Below, piece after piece: positions 32,848-41,915 of a stretch of DNA of 64,000 nt. The DNA comes from Methanomicrobium antiquum. GTDB taxonomy: Archaea; Halobacteriota; Methanomicrobia; Methanomicrobiales; Methanomicrobiaceae. Position 1 is the stretch's first letter; each line of letters opens with the position of its first letter. The stretch covers positions 868,001 to 932,000 of the forward strand of contig NZ_CP091092.1 of NCBI RefSeq assembly GCF_029633915.1, in the 5' to 3' direction. A model generated the notes under the pieces. That model had not been told where the DNA came from. It did no database searches and worked only from the letters and a program-made list of their open reading frames with translations. Made by a program: the position numbers and the translations under genes.

Positions 32848-33142
32848 TTAGTGTCTCATAATTATATACAAAAAAATCCTGATTTGCTTTTAAAGTTGTG
32901 TAATAGTTGCAGATACTAAAAAAAGGAATGTCATGTAATTGTCATGTCATTGATAAGATGTTTTATTGACATGTATTGACTATTATTCAGAATATGTATT
33001 TTTTAACTCATATATGCTCATATAATGTGCAGAGACTTTGCATCCTTAAAAAACCGGTAAATATTTTTTATAATTTTTAATTAATTTAGATAATAATCAA
33101 AGTGAGAAAGAAGCAGAGTAAAAAAGATAACTCAGGGATTTG
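32848..33142. other. Intergenic stretch with CATGTCA/TGACATG repeats
   Basis: No gene is seen. Between 32930 and 32979 the heptamer TGTCATG or its complement recurs four times, including CATGTCA and TGACATG in inverted arrangement with 17 bases between. The remainder is A+T-rich. It adjoins dispersed repeat copy c. Confidence 0.35.
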
Positions 33143-33249
33143 AAAAAAACGATCATGAAATTATTATTTCATGCTAACTGTTTCATGTAAGTTACGAAGT
33201 AACTTTCATGTAAAAAACGCATGATGAGCGTTTTTCACCACACATAAAT
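33143..33249 (-). repeat. Dispersed hairpin repeat, copy c (minus orientation)
   Basis: On the minus strand: AAAACGC-tcatcat-GCGTTTT, then CATGAAAGTTAC-ttc-GTAACTTACATG, then CATGAAAT-aata-ATTTCATG and a T-run. It has the same order as the plus-strand copies at 37291 and 45431. The first stem has CGC/GCG where copy d has GC/GC, a paired change. Confidence 0.75.
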
Positions 33250-33295
33250 GATGATAAATATGTCACGAATTTTAACTATCATAACAAATTAAAAA

Positions 33296-33766
33296 ATGTC
33301 CTTTGAAGAGATGGAGCATACTGCAGATTTTCTGTTCAGGTGCAGAGGAAAAACAATGGAAGAACTTTTCTCAGAAACAGCGTCTGCTATGTTTTCAATA
33401 ATGTTTGAATCAAAAACAAAAGAAAATTCTCTGAATAGAAAAGAAAAAAGTATAATCTCCAAAAAAAATGATGAGATTACAAAAGCGGCTGTAAAAAATG
33501 AATTTGATTTAACGTCAGATTCATATGAAAACCTTCTTGTGGATTTTTTGTCAGAGCTTCTTTTTTTATCAGAGATCAATGGTCTTGTTTTTTCAGATGT
33601 ACGGGTATTCATAAATGACTTTTCTCTCCATGCAGAGGTTTTTGGAGAAGAGTTTGACAGAAAAATTCACCTGGGCGGAGCTGAGATAAAGGGAATATCG
33701 CGTTCAGGTGTAAAGATTATAAATAAAAGCGGCAATTATCAGGTTGACGTAATATTTGATGTTTAA
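33296..33766 (+). CDS. Archease (RtcB cofactor)
   Basis: A 156-residue archease. The beginning FEEMEHTADFLFRCRGKTMEELF holds the conserved metal-binding residues (EHTAD), SYENLLVDFLSELLFLSE is the central signature, and the C-terminus follows the family. Archease speeds guanylylation and turnover of RtcB in tRNA splicing and RNA repair. It lies 32 bp upstream of rtcB. A 30-residue Lys/Asn/Glu-rich insertion (about residues 42-72) is longer than usual. Confidence 0.93.
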   Translation: MSFEEMEHTADFLFRCRGKTMEELFSETASAMFSIMFESKTKENSLNRKEKSIISKKNDEITKAAVKNEFDLTSDSYENLLVDFLSELLFLSEINGLVFSDVRVFINDFSLHAEVFGEEFDRKIHLGGAEIKGISRSGVKIINKSGNYQVDVIFDV

Positions 33767-33798
33767 TCTGAATTATTCTATTTGGGAAGTATTTGGAA

Positions 33799-35232
33799 AT
33801 GATTGATGGAATTGAAATGATAAATGAGGTTGAATGGGAGATTAAGAAGGGATTTGTTCCTGATATGCGAGTTCCCGGAAGATTTTTTTTATCAGAAAAG
33901 CTTTGTGAAACGCTTGAAGAAGGAGCTTTAAATCAGCTTGCAAACGTTGCCACACTTCCGGGAATTATTAAAAATTCCCTTGCTATGCCTGACATTCACT
34001 GGGGGTATGGTTTTCCGATAGGAGGTGTTGCGGCCTTTGATATGGATGAGGGAGTAATCTCTCCCGGAGGAGTAGGATTTGACATAAACTGCGGAGTAAG
34101 ATTGATAAAAACTCCTTTGGATGTATCTGAAATCGGTAAGATAAAGCGGCTTATAACAGAGCTGTTTCATACTGTTCCAACTGGTGTTGGAACAAAAGCT
34201 GAAAAAAAATTCAGCTCCGGCGAACTTGATGAGATAATGCTTGGTGGCGCAGGATGGGTTGTCGGTGAAGGATATGGAACAAAAGAGGATTTGATCCGGT
34301 GTGAGAGTAACGGGTGCATGAAAGAGGCTGGCACAGAACACATAAGCACAAAAGCCAGGCAACGTGGTATGCCGCAATGCGGAACACTTGGATCAGGCAA
34401 CCATTTCCTTGAAATACAGACTGTAAAAGAGATAATGGATGAGGAGGCGGCATCTGCGTTTGGAGTTTCAAAAGATGATGTCTGTATTATGATACACTGT
34501 GGTTCAAGAGGCCTTGGGCATCAGGTATGCACCGATCATCTGAAAAGTATCGAAGCCGCAACAAAAAAATACAAGATTAAAATACCTGACGGACAACTTG
34601 CATGTGCACCTGTTAAAAGTCCTGAAGGAAGGGCATATTATGAGGCAATGGCCGCATCAGCCAATTATGCATGGGCAAACAGACAGTTAATTACTCATAT
34701 GGTAAGGGAGATTTTCACTAAAATATACAAGGTGGAATACGAAGAGCTAAAGCTTGTATATGATGTTTCCCATAATGTTGCAAAATATGAAGAGCATGTT
34801 GTTGACGGGATTAAGAAAACAGTATGTGTGCACAGAAAAGGTGCCACACGTGCGTTTGGTCCCAACTGTCATGATATTCCGTCTGATATTGCAAATATCG
34901 GCCAGCCGGTGCTAATCCCGGGGAGCATGGGGACTTCATCTTATCTTCTCAAAGGAACAATGACTGCAATGGAAAAAACATTTGGCAGCACCTGCCATGG
35001 TTCAGGAAGAATTTATTCAAGATCAAAAGCCAAAAAAGATCTAAGTGGTCTTAAAATAAAAGAAGATCTTGAAAAAAGAGGCATTTATGTTAAAGCCACA
35101 AGCAACAATGTAATTGCAGAAGAAGCACCGGTCGCATACAAATCAAGCAGTGAAGTGGTAAATGTGGTGCACAGAGCAGGATTATCATTGGAAGTTGCAA
35201 GGCTTGAGCCTCTGGGAGTGATAAAAGGATGA
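33799..35232 (+). CDS. rtcB: tRNA-splicing RNA ligase RtcB
   Basis: A 477-residue RtcB from ATG 33799 (a TTG six bases upstream is an alternative). The essential residues can be seen: Cys in GFDINCGVRLI, His in SGNHFLEIQ, the HCGSRG site, and the guanylylated His in GSTCHGSGR. RtcB joins 2',3'-cyclic phosphate to 5'-OH ends using GTP in tRNA exon ligation. No intein interrupts it. Archease lies upstream, and the next gene overlaps the stop by 4 bp (ATGA). Confidence 0.96.
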   Translation: MIDGIEMINEVEWEIKKGFVPDMRVPGRFFLSEKLCETLEEGALNQLANVATLPGIIKNSLAMPDIHWGYGFPIGGVAAFDMDEGVISPGGVGFDINCGVRLIKTPLDVSEIGKIKRLITELFHTVPTGVGTKAEKKFSSGELDEIMLGGAGWVVGEGYGTKEDLIRCESNGCMKEAGTEHISTKARQRGMPQCGTLGSGNHFLEIQTVKEIMDEEAASAFGVSKDDVCIMIHCGSRGLGHQVCTDHLKSIEAATKKYKIKIPDGQLACAPVKSPEGRAYYEAMAASANYAWANRQLITHMVREIFTKIYKVEYEELKLVYDVSHNVAKYEEHVVDGIKKTVCVHRKGATRAFGPNCHDIPSDIANIGQPVLIPGSMGTSSYLLKGTMTAMEKTFGSTCHGSGRIYSRSKAKKDLSGLKIKEDLEKRGIYVKATSNNVIAEEAPVAYKSSSEVVNVVHRAGLSLEVARLEPLGVIKG

Positions 35233-35813
35233 AATGTAAAGCAGGGATTGCCTGGGATTCTGAAGGTTTTATAAACAAATATATAGCCGGCTGTGGAACA
35301 AGCTGTGAGCCTGTAACACCACAGATGCTTGGCGCACCGTATTACAGAGGAAATTTTAATGCACTTGTTATCCCGACCGGGTTTGGAAACAGTATGTATT
35401 CCTCGATTCTTCCGGCTCTTCGCGCATCATCCGGCAGAATTGAAAAATTTGTTAAAAAGGGAGGACGGGTAATAGCATTTGGTGCTATGACAAATGATTC
35501 AGATTCATACAACTGGCTTCCGTTTAAATGTGAATATGTACATGAATATTTCAGCGCTTCTGTTAGTGATGATAATGCCGGTGAATTCCACGGATTTTTA
35601 GAGGATTTCGATGCATCAAATGTTGAATGTGACGGTTATTTCAAAACAAAAGATGTTGATTTTGATGTAATTGCAAAGACTGAAGATGAAAAAGCAGTTA
35701 TGATAGCAAAAAAATACGGTGACGGATATTACCTTGTAACCTCAGTTCATGAACTGCCTTCCAAATCTTTCATCCGGAAATTCTGTTCTGGCAATGTAGA
35801 AATTTTATTTTAG
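35229..35813 (+). CDS. GATase-like protein resembling the N-terminal domain of eukaryotic biotin ligases
   Basis: A 194-residue protein with a class I glutamine-amidotransferase-like core: NALVIPTGFG, a helix, IEKFVKKGGRVIAFGAM, and a C-terminal KKYGDGYYLVTSVHE. A usual catalytic Cys nucleophile elbow is not obvious, so it is probably not an active amidotransferase. The pattern resembles BPL_N, the GATase-like domain in front of eukaryotic biotin ligases, and birA is two genes downstream. The start overlaps rtcB (ATGA). The function is unknown; the biotin link is inference. Confidence 0.55.
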   Translation: MKCKAGIAWDSEGFINKYIAGCGTSCEPVTPQMLGAPYYRGNFNALVIPTGFGNSMYSSILPALRASSGRIEKFVKKGGRVIAFGAMTNDSDSYNWLPFKCEYVHEYFSASVSDDNAGEFHGFLEDFDASNVECDGYFKTKDVDFDVIAKTEDEKAVMIAKKYGDGYYLVTSVHELPSKSFIRKFCSGNVEILF

Positions 35814-35857
35814 TTATAGGACAGACAAGAAACGTAAAATGTTTACAGGAGAATAAA

Positions 35858-36277
35858 ATGAGTGAACACAAATTATCTGCAGATTCAGATGCCTCTGATT
35901 TTTTGCCGGTTGCAATGGCAATACACCGCATAATAAGGCTTCCTGTCACTGCCCGTTCCAAAAACTGTAGGGGAGTGCAGATTGAAAACGGACATGTCGT
36001 AAATGATGATTATTCAGGGCCTGTATTAGAAGAAGTTATAAAGCTAAACAGCCTTTTAAAGACCAGTCCTCCGGATGGCCCATACAAAGGGGTTCCTGTA
36101 ATTGTAGCCCCTATCAGAGATCAAAACGGAGAAGCAACAGGGGCAATCGGAGTTGTTGATTTCGCAGGAGTATTTGATCTTGCAACATTAATGGAACACC
36201 AGTCTGCAATATTAAAGCAGGTATGCGGTAAAGATCCGTGTCCTCTGCCTTCTGAATTATCAGCTTCAAAAAAGTAA
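35858..36277 (+). CDS. DUF2111 family protein
   Basis: A 139-residue protein of DUF2111, known from methanogens. Conserved segments include ARSKNCRGVQIENGHV, PPDGPYKGVPVIVAPIRDQNGEATGAIGVVDFAGVFDLATLMEHQ. The fold resembles a GAF/PAS-like ligand-binding domain. The role is unknown. It lies 44 bp after the GATase-like gene and 15 bp before birA, probably one operon from archease to birA. Confidence 0.85.
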   Translation: MSEHKLSADSDASDFLPVAMAIHRIIRLPVTARSKNCRGVQIENGHVVNDDYSGPVLEEVIKLNSLLKTSPPDGPYKGVPVIVAPIRDQNGEATGAIGVVDFAGVFDLATLMEHQSAILKQVCGKDPCPLPSELSASKK

Positions 36278-36292
36278 TAGAAGGTAATTATA

Positions 36293-37273
36293 ATGAATAA
36301 AACTGCTGAAAAAATTCTTGCTATACTTGAAAAAAGGAAAGGTCCGGTGTCTGGTGAAGAAATAAGCAGAGATCTTGATATTACCAGATCTGCTGTATGG
36401 AAACAGATTAATGAGCTTAAAAATAAAGGTTATCAGATAAATTCATCAAAAACAGAGGGTTATGAATTGATTGCTCCATCTGATCTTTTGCTTCCATATG
36501 AGATAAAAAAATACTTAAAAACCAATTTTATTGGTCAGGATATTTTCCATTTTCAGACAACTCCTTCAACAACATGGATTGCAAAAGATTTGTGCCGAAA
36601 AGAAGAACCTGACTCATTAAACGGTACAATTATTATAGCCGAAGAACAGACCGGAGGTGTTGGCCGTCTTGGAAGAGCATGGTTTTCACCAAAGGGAGGA
36701 ATATGGGCTACAATAATTCTAAAGCCAAAAGTTCCGATTGAAAGGCTGTTTTTTGTGACAATGGCAGGATCAATTGCTGTTGCAAGAGCTATAAGGCAGA
36801 TGTACAATATTGGTGCTCTTATAAAGTGGCCAAATGACATATACATTGGCGATAAAAAAATATCCGGTATTCTTCTGGAATTATCAGCAGAGGCAGACCA
36901 GATTCACTATTGCCTTCTTGGAATGGGAATTGATGCAAATATAAGCCCTGATGATCTTCAGGATGGGATGAAAACTCCGGTAACCTCACTTAATGTCGAA
37001 ACAGGAGAAGATATAAATCGTGCCAAATTCCTTGCGAATGTTTTACTTGAATTTGAAAGGAGATTAAATCTTATTGAAGAAGGTGAATATGAGTCTCTTG
37101 TAAGGGAATGGAAGAGTCTTTCACTGACGCTTGAAAAAAGAGTAAGAATTACAACACCCAGAAAGACAATTGAGGGTGAGGCAATGGATATAGACGACCA
37201 TGGCGCTTTGATAATCAAAAAAGACAATGGTATGGTTGAAAAAGTCCTTTCCGGAGATTGTACCCCAATCTGA
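36293..37273 (+). CDS. birA: Biotin protein ligase/repressor BirA
   Basis: A 326-residue bifunctional BirA. Residues 1-62 are a winged helix (LEKRKGPVSGEEISRDLDITRSAVWKQINELKNKG), the DNA-binding part found only in regulatory BirA. The catalytic domain has EEQTGGVGRLGRAWFSPKGG (GRGRxG-like loop) and IKWPNDIYIGDKKISGILLE, and a small C-terminal SH3-like domain follows. It biotinylates the carrier Lys of PycB. A BirA-box-like inverted repeat lies before bioY, so it probably also represses biotin uptake. Confidence 0.95.
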   Translation: MNKTAEKILAILEKRKGPVSGEEISRDLDITRSAVWKQINELKNKGYQINSSKTEGYELIAPSDLLLPYEIKKYLKTNFIGQDIFHFQTTPSTTWIAKDLCRKEEPDSLNGTIIIAEEQTGGVGRLGRAWFSPKGGIWATIILKPKVPIERLFFVTMAGSIAVARAIRQMYNIGALIKWPNDIYIGDKKISGILLELSAEADQIHYCLLGMGIDANISPDDLQDGMKTPVTSLNVETGEDINRAKFLANVLLEFERRLNLIEEGEYESLVREWKSLSLTLEKRVRITTPRKTIEGEAMDIDDHGALIIKKDNGMVEKVLSGDCTPI

Positions 37274-37290
37274 ATAAATCTGAATTTGGT

Positions 37291-37431
37291 ATGAAAGTCA
37301 AAATCCCTGATAAACTTTCATCACTTTTTGTGTGATGAAAAAAGCTCATCATGGGGCTTTTACATGAAAGATACTTCGTAACTTACATGAAACAGTTAGC
37401 ATGAAATATAATTTCATGGACGTTTTTTGAA
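37291..37431 (+). repeat. Dispersed hairpin repeat, copy d (full length)
   Basis: About 140 bases with four hairpins: TTTCATCAC-tttttg-TGTGATGAAA, AAAAGC-tcatcatggg-GCTTTT, the central stem around ttc with GTAAC on its right side, and CATGAAAT-ata-ATTTCATG followed by T-run. It aligns with copy e at 45431 over its whole length. It fills most of the birA-bioY spacer. Confidence 0.8.
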
Positions 37432-37545
37432 TAAATTAATTTTTTATCGGGTTTTAAATATCAGATTTTGGTATTCTGAAAATATTTATATGCATTTTTT
37501 CTTCTTATCACGTGCATTATCCGCCAGATTTTAGAAATCTATATC

Positions 37546-37577
37546 TTGTCAACCACAAAATAAAATGAGGTTGACAT
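37546..37577 (+). promoter_or_regulatory. BirA operator (biotin repressor box) before bioY
   Basis: TTGTCAACC (37546-37554), 14-base spacer, GGTTGACAT (37569-37577): an inverted repeat with one end mismatch, matching the bacterial BirA box pattern TTGTxAACC-N14-16-GGTTxACAA. A TATA-like aatctatat lies directly upstream (about 37536-37544), and bioY starts at 37580. Binding would cover the transcription and translation start. Confidence 0.8.
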
Positions 37578-37579
37578 AG

Positions 37580-38101
37580 ATGTACGGTGATGAAAAAAGA
37601 ACACAGATTATTTCCCAGACCGGGCTTTTTATTGCATTAACTGCTATTGGAAGTTATATTACAATACCTATGATACCTGTTCCTTTTACTCTGCAGACCC
37701 TTTTTGTTCTTCTTTGTGGATGTATTATGAAAAGGTATGCAGTAGTTGCCATATCACTGTATTTAATAATTGGTCTTATTGGTCTTCCTGTTTTTCACCA
37801 GTTAACATCAGGGCCGGGAATTCTTTTGGGCCCTACCGGCGGTTATCTTATAGGGTTTGTCGCGGCATCGTTTATTGTAGGTATTTTTTATGAGAAAAAA
37901 AGCAGAATTCTAAGAATATCCGGACTTTTTTTTGGAACCGCAGCAATATTGGTATTTGGAGTGTTATGGATAGCAGTCTCAAGTGGAATTTCCATATGGT
38001 CGGCATTTTTAATCGGCGCTGTTCCTTTCGTTGTTGGAGATTTAATAAAATTCATTCTTGCTTTTCTCATATCTGAAAGAGTTGAAGGTATTGATGATTG
38101 A
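37580..38101 (+). CDS. bioY: Biotin transporter substrate-binding protein BioY
   Basis: A 173-residue S component with six membrane helices. MIPVPFTLQTLFVLLCG and LLGPTGGYLIGFVAASF are BioY signatures. It binds biotin and docks with the ECF module encoded next (two ATPases and a T component), in the order bioY-ecfA-ecfA-ecfT. The stop overlaps the start of the first ATPase by 8 bp. It is preceded by the BirA-type operator. Confidence 0.95.
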   Translation: MYGDEKRTQIISQTGLFIALTAIGSYITIPMIPVPFTLQTLFVLLCGCIMKRYAVVAISLYLIIGLIGLPVFHQLTSGPGILLGPTGGYLIGFVAASFIVGIFYEKKSRILRISGLFFGTAAILVFGVLWIAVSSGISIWSAFLIGAVPFVVGDLIKFILAFLISERVEGIDD

Positions 38102-38774
38102 TTTACAAAATATTAAACACAAAATACTTGATATAGACAATTTCCAGATACCAAAAGGTTATACATGCATAATAGGAGAGAATGGGAGCGGAAAAAGTAC
38201 GCTTTTAAATTTACTCTCCGGAATGGATCTGTCAGAAAAAGGCAGTGTTTATGTAAACAGAAGACGAATCCGGGATATAAACGTAGGATATGTTCCTGAA
38301 TGTCCTGAAAGGCAGATTATTTTTGAGTTGGTTTTTGATGAGATAATCTCTCCGCTTCGTTTTTCCTTTGTAATATCTGATGAGGCATCAGAAAAAACAA
38401 TGGCGATTTCAAAACTGCTTGGCATCACTCATCTTTTAGATAAAAAAACATTTGCACTTTCAGGTGGCGAGAAAGCATTTGTCTCACTGGCAGTGGCAAT
38501 TGTGTCATCACCTGAGCTTTTGATTCTTGATGAACCGGATTCTCATCTTGATTTTGACACAGCGGGAAAATTAATGTCTGTTTTGAAAAAATCAGGCACT
38601 GATTATGTTATTCACTGTACACAAAATATGGAGATTGCCAAAACGGCTGATTTTCTGATATATATGGAAAAAGGCAGAATAAAATTCAGCGGTCATCCGG
38701 AAACTGTTTTTAAAAATTTAAAAAACACAAATTTTTTTCCGGTTATGTGGAGGCTTGAAGAAATTGTCGGATAA
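38094..38774 (+). CDS. ECF transporter ATPase 1 (biotin module)
   Basis: The frame is open from 38058, but ATG 38094, overlapping the bioY stop, starts directly at the first strand (MIDLQNIKHKIL). The 226-residue ATPase has Walker A GENGSGKST, signature LSGGEKAF, Walker B LLILDEPDSH and a following switch His (VIHCTQ). It pairs with the next ATPase and the T component to drive biotin import. Confidence 0.92.
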   Translation: MIDLQNIKHKILDIDNFQIPKGYTCIIGENGSGKSTLLNLLSGMDLSEKGSVYVNRRRIRDINVGYVPECPERQIIFELVFDEIISPLRFSFVISDEASEKTMAISKLLGITHLLDKKTFALSGGEKAFVSLAVAIVSSPELLILDEPDSHLDFDTAGKLMSVLKKSGTDYVIHCTQNMEIAKTADFLIYMEKGRIKFSGHPETVFKNLKNTNFFPVMWRLEEIVG

Positions 38775-39480
38775 TTTATCTGAGCCTCAGATAATTTTAA
38801 AAGATTTAATTTTAAAAAGAGACGGATTTACTCTTTTAGCTAATGGCGTCTTTGAAAAAGGCGTACATCTTATCACCGGAAAAATAGGGTGTGGCAAAAC
38901 AACTCTTTCAATGGCTCTTGCCGGCTATCTAAGACAAGAGTCCGGTCTGATAGAATGCAAAAATATTGAAAAAACGCTCCTTTCTATGCAGTTTCCCGAG
39001 TACCATCTGACCGGACTGACACTCGAAGATGAAATTAAATCCTGGGGACTGTCCTCTGATGAAATATTAGATAAATCAGAACTATGTGGATATGGAAAAA
39101 CCGACCCTATGAAAATGTCAAGAGGGGAATTAAAAAGACTTCATCTGGTATGTATTTTATCTAAAAGAAAAGATCTGTTAATTCTTGATGAACCGTTCAG
39201 CACTCTGAGTCCAATGTGGAAAGAACGTTTCTGCAATAATCTGGCGATTCAGGAAGGCATCACTATTATTTTCACGCATGAACAGACTTATTTTCCAAAA
39301 ACAGATTATATCTGGGATATCGATTCAGGAGAGCTGAATTATATAGGTCATGTTCCTGAGTGCCTGGATTCCTGGAAAAGTGCTCCTGAATATATCAAAA
39401 CAGCACTTAAAAAAGGTGTTTTGCCAAAAAATATCAGGTTTGAAGATACTCTGGAGGCAATATGCAGGATGCAAGATTAA
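38764..39480 (+). CDS. ECF transporter ATPase 2 (biotin module)
   Basis: The frame opens at TTG 38755, but GGAGG at 38749-38753 better serves TTG 38764 (10-base spacing), giving 238 residues. Walker A is GKIGCGKTT, Walker B LLILDEPFS, switch His in IIFTHEQ. The signature is degenerate, MSRGELKRL instead of LSGGQ, so this subunit may be the less active half of a heterodimer. Overlaps: 11 bp with the first ATPase, 19 bp with the T component. Confidence 0.9.
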   Translation: MSDNLSEPQIILKDLILKRDGFTLLANGVFEKGVHLITGKIGCGKTTLSMALAGYLRQESGLIECKNIEKTLLSMQFPEYHLTGLTLEDEIKSWGLSSDEILDKSELCGYGKTDPMKMSRGELKRLHLVCILSKRKDLLILDEPFSTLSPMWKERFCNNLAIQEGITIIFTHEQTYFPKTDYIWDIDSGELNYIGHVPECLDSWKSAPEYIKTALKKGVLPKNIRFEDTLEAICRMQD

Positions 39481-40103
39481 GAATATTTTCAATATTTTTG
39501 CTATCATTTTCGGCATTTACCAGTATTACAGGTGCAGGACTTGTTTTCATATGGTGGCTTTTTTTTTCAGAAAGGGAAAAATCAATTCCGTCAGTCAGAA
39601 TATTTCTGGGATTTTTTTTCTTAACATCAGCAGTTGCTTTTTTTATGGAGATTAGAGGTTTTAACGGACTTTTTTACTTCTGCAAAATGATTGTTATTCT
39701 GCTTGTTGCCTGCTGGGCATTTAGTCATATTACATCTAAGGATTTACTAAATTTCATGACCTGGATGTTTGGCCAGAAATATGGTTTTGAACTGGGGCTG
39801 ATATCAGCAATAGCGCTTAATAAAATAAAATTAACATCAGAAGATTACAGTCGGGCAAAGATTGCATACAGCATTAAAAAAACAAAAATAAGATGGTATG
39901 ACTACATATCCGTTTTGGGAAATATTTTCATATGGTCGCTTAGGGACGCATCACAGCAGGGAAAAATTCTGGCACTTCGCGGATACACATTTGGCGGAAG
40001 TATGCAGCCTTCATTTGAGAAGTCGAAAAATGACATAATACCTGCCTTTCTGGCAATAACGATTTTTTTATTCTCTTTTTCCACCTTAGTGACATATTTA
40101 TAG
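39462..40103 (+). CDS. ECF transporter transmembrane (T) component, BioN-like
   Basis: A 213-residue membrane protein with four to five helices. The coupling segment ALRGYTFGGSMQPSFEKSK contains the Ala-Arg-Gly-type motif that touches the ATPases in EcfT proteins. Position after the two ATPases of the bioY operon makes it the T component for biotin uptake. It ends 75 bp before pycB. Confidence 0.9.
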   Translation: MQDARLRIFSIFLLSFSAFTSITGAGLVFIWWLFFSEREKSIPSVRIFLGFFFLTSAVAFFMEIRGFNGLFYFCKMIVILLVACWAFSHITSKDLLNFMTWMFGQKYGFELGLISAIALNKIKLTSEDYSRAKIAYSIKKTKIRWYDYISVLGNIFIWSLRDASQQGKILALRGYTFGGSMQPSFEKSKNDIIPAFLAITIFLFSFSTLVTYL

Positions 40104-40113
40104 TTCGGATGAG

Positions 40114-40139
40114 AAAGTTATTAGAGACCTGATAACTTT
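40114..40139 (+). promoter_or_regulatory. Inverted repeat in the pycB promoter
   Basis: Perfect 8-bp inverted repeat AAAGTTAT-N10-ATAACTTT, about 20 nt downstream of a TATA-like catatttatag (40092-40102), and 40 nt before the pycB ATG. The strong ribosome binding site TTGGAGG follows. The half-sites differ from the BirA box, so another regulator is likely. Confidence 0.45.
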
Positions 40140-40178
40140 AAAAATATCGATACAAGCCGCCCTTTTTGGAGGTAATTT

Positions 40179-41915
40179 ATGAGTGTGACAAATCCTGTAA
40201 AGATAACAGATACTACCCTTAGGGATGCACATCAGTCCTTGATCGCAACGCGTTTAAGGACTGAGGATATGATCCCTGTTGCCCGTGAGATAGATAAAGC
40301 TGGCTTTTTTTCAGTTGAAGCATGGGGCGGTGCAACTTTTGACAGCTGTATAAGATATCTAAATGATGATCCCTGGCAAAGGCTCTCTGATTTAAATTCT
40401 GTTTTGAAAAACACTCCTATACAGATGTTGTTACGTGGACAAAATCTTGTAGGCTACAAGCATTATCCTGATGATGTTGTTGAAAAATTCATTGAGGCCG
40501 CAGGCAGAAACGGTGTTGATATCTTCCGTATATTTGATGCCTTAAATGACATTCGGAACATGGAAAAATCAATGGAAACTGTAAAGGACATTGGTGCGCA
40601 TCTTCAGGGAACAATAAGTTATACAACAAGTCCTGTCCACTCAACAGAAAAATTTATTGGATTTGCCGAGGCTCTTTACTCAAAAGGCTGTGACTCAATA
40701 TGCATAAAAGATATGGCCGGCCTGATTATGCCAAAAGCGGCAAAAGAGTTGATCACAGGAATAAAAGATAAAGTAGACATTCCGGTAAACCTGCATTCTC
40801 ATTCAACAAGCGGAATATCTCCTATGAGCTATCAGGCGGCGATAGAAGCAGGTGTTGATATACTTGATACGGCTATGTCTCCGTTTGCCATGGGAACATC
40901 ACAACCTCCGACAGAAAGCGTTGTTGCAAGCTTGAAAGACACAGATCGTGATACAGGTATCGATCTGATGAAGCTTAAGGATATCAAGAATCAGTGTATG
41001 CTGATGAGAGAAAAATACGCAGGACTGATTGATCCAATTTCTGAGAGAATCGACAGTGACGTACTTATCTATCAGCTTCCAGGCGGAATGATCTCAAACC
41101 TTGTTTCACAGCTAAAAGAGCAAAATGCCCTTGATAAAATTGATCTTGTCCATAATGAAATTCCTCATGTAAGGAAGGATTTGGGCTATCCGCCTCTTGT
41201 TACACCGACAAGTCAGATTGTTGGAACACAGGCAGTTCTAAATGTACTGATGGGCGGGGAGAGATACTCAAACGTCACACAGGAAGTAAAAGACTATGTA
41301 AGAGGTCTTTATGGAAAACCGCCCGGAAAAATATCAGATGAGATAATCAAAAAGATAATAGGAGACCAGAATCCTTTTTCCGGAAGACCGGGCGATCTTT
41401 TAGAACCTTTATATTCCAAGATGGCAAAAGAAGCCGCTGAGAAAGGTCTTGTCAAAAAGGATGAGGATATTCTTACATACATTTTATATCCTGCAATCGC
41501 ACCCTCCTTTTTGAAGGGAGAGAGAAATGCAGAGGCAATACCAAAGTTATCTGCCAAATATGCATCCCGTTCTTCTGAGATTCCAAGCTGTATGGAGGTT
41601 GAAGTTGACGGAGAAATATTTTCGGTAAGAATTCTCTCAGTAGAAGGCAGTGCAGTTGAATCCGCAGATTCTGTGGGTGCAAAGAAGATTCCGCGTGACA
41701 TTAAAGGCGGAATTATGAGCAATATGCAGGGAATGGTTTTGAAGGTTGAGACTAACATCGGCGCACAGGTAAAACCCGGAGACACTCTTGTTGTCCTTGA
41801 GGCAATGAAGATGGAAAACCCGATAAAATCCACAAAGGAAGGAAAAGTAACACAGATTTTTGTGGATGAAGGTGATACTGTGCAAAACGGTGACGTTTTG
41901 CTGGTGATTGAATGA
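40179..41915 (+). CDS. pycB: Pyruvate carboxylase subunit B (carboxyltransferase + biotin carrier)
   Basis: A 578-residue PycB. The carboxyltransferase TIM barrel starts [17 protein letters not shown], with catalytic and metal residues in IKDMAGLI and [10 protein letters not shown]. The C-terminal ~70 residues are the biotinyl domain with the biotinylated Lys in [10 protein letters not shown] and the usual GDTLVVLE. With PycA it makes oxaloacetate from pyruvate, the anaplerotic step of autotrophic methanogens. The stop overlaps pycA (ATGA). Biotin uptake and ligase genes lie just upstream. Confidence 0.96.
   Translation: MSVTNPVKITDTTLRDAHQSLIATRLRTEDMIPVAREIDKAGFFSVEAWGGATFDSCIRYLNDDPWQRLSDLNSVLKNTPIQMLLRGQNLVGYKHYPDDVVEKFIEAAGRNGVDIFRIFDALNDIRNMEKSMETVKDIGAHLQGTISYTTSPVHSTEKFIGFAEALYSKGCDSICIKDMAGLIMPKAAKELITGIKDKVDIPVNLHSHSTSGISPMSYQAAIEAGVDILDTAMSPFAMGTSQPPTESVVASLKDTDRDTGIDLMKLKDIKNQCMLMREKYAGLIDPISERIDSDVLIYQLPGGMISNLVSQLKEQNALDKIDLVHNEIPHVRKDLGYPPLVTPTSQIVGTQAVLNVLMGGERYSNVTQEVKDYVRGLYGKPPGKISDEIIKKIIGDQNPFSGRPGDLLEPLYSKMAKEAAEKGLVKKDEDILTYILYPAIAPSFLKGERNAEAIPKLSAKYASRSSEIPSCMEVEVDGEIFSVRILSVEGSAVESADSVGAKKIPRDIKGGIMSNMQGMVLKVETNIGAQVKPGDTLVVLEAMKMENPIKSTKEGKVTQIFVDEGDTVQNGDVLLVIE

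Noticed and set aside
33154-33230. CRISPR-like interpretation of the hairpin repeats
   Set aside because: Copies are dispersed by kilobases, occur in both orientations and have no regular spacers.
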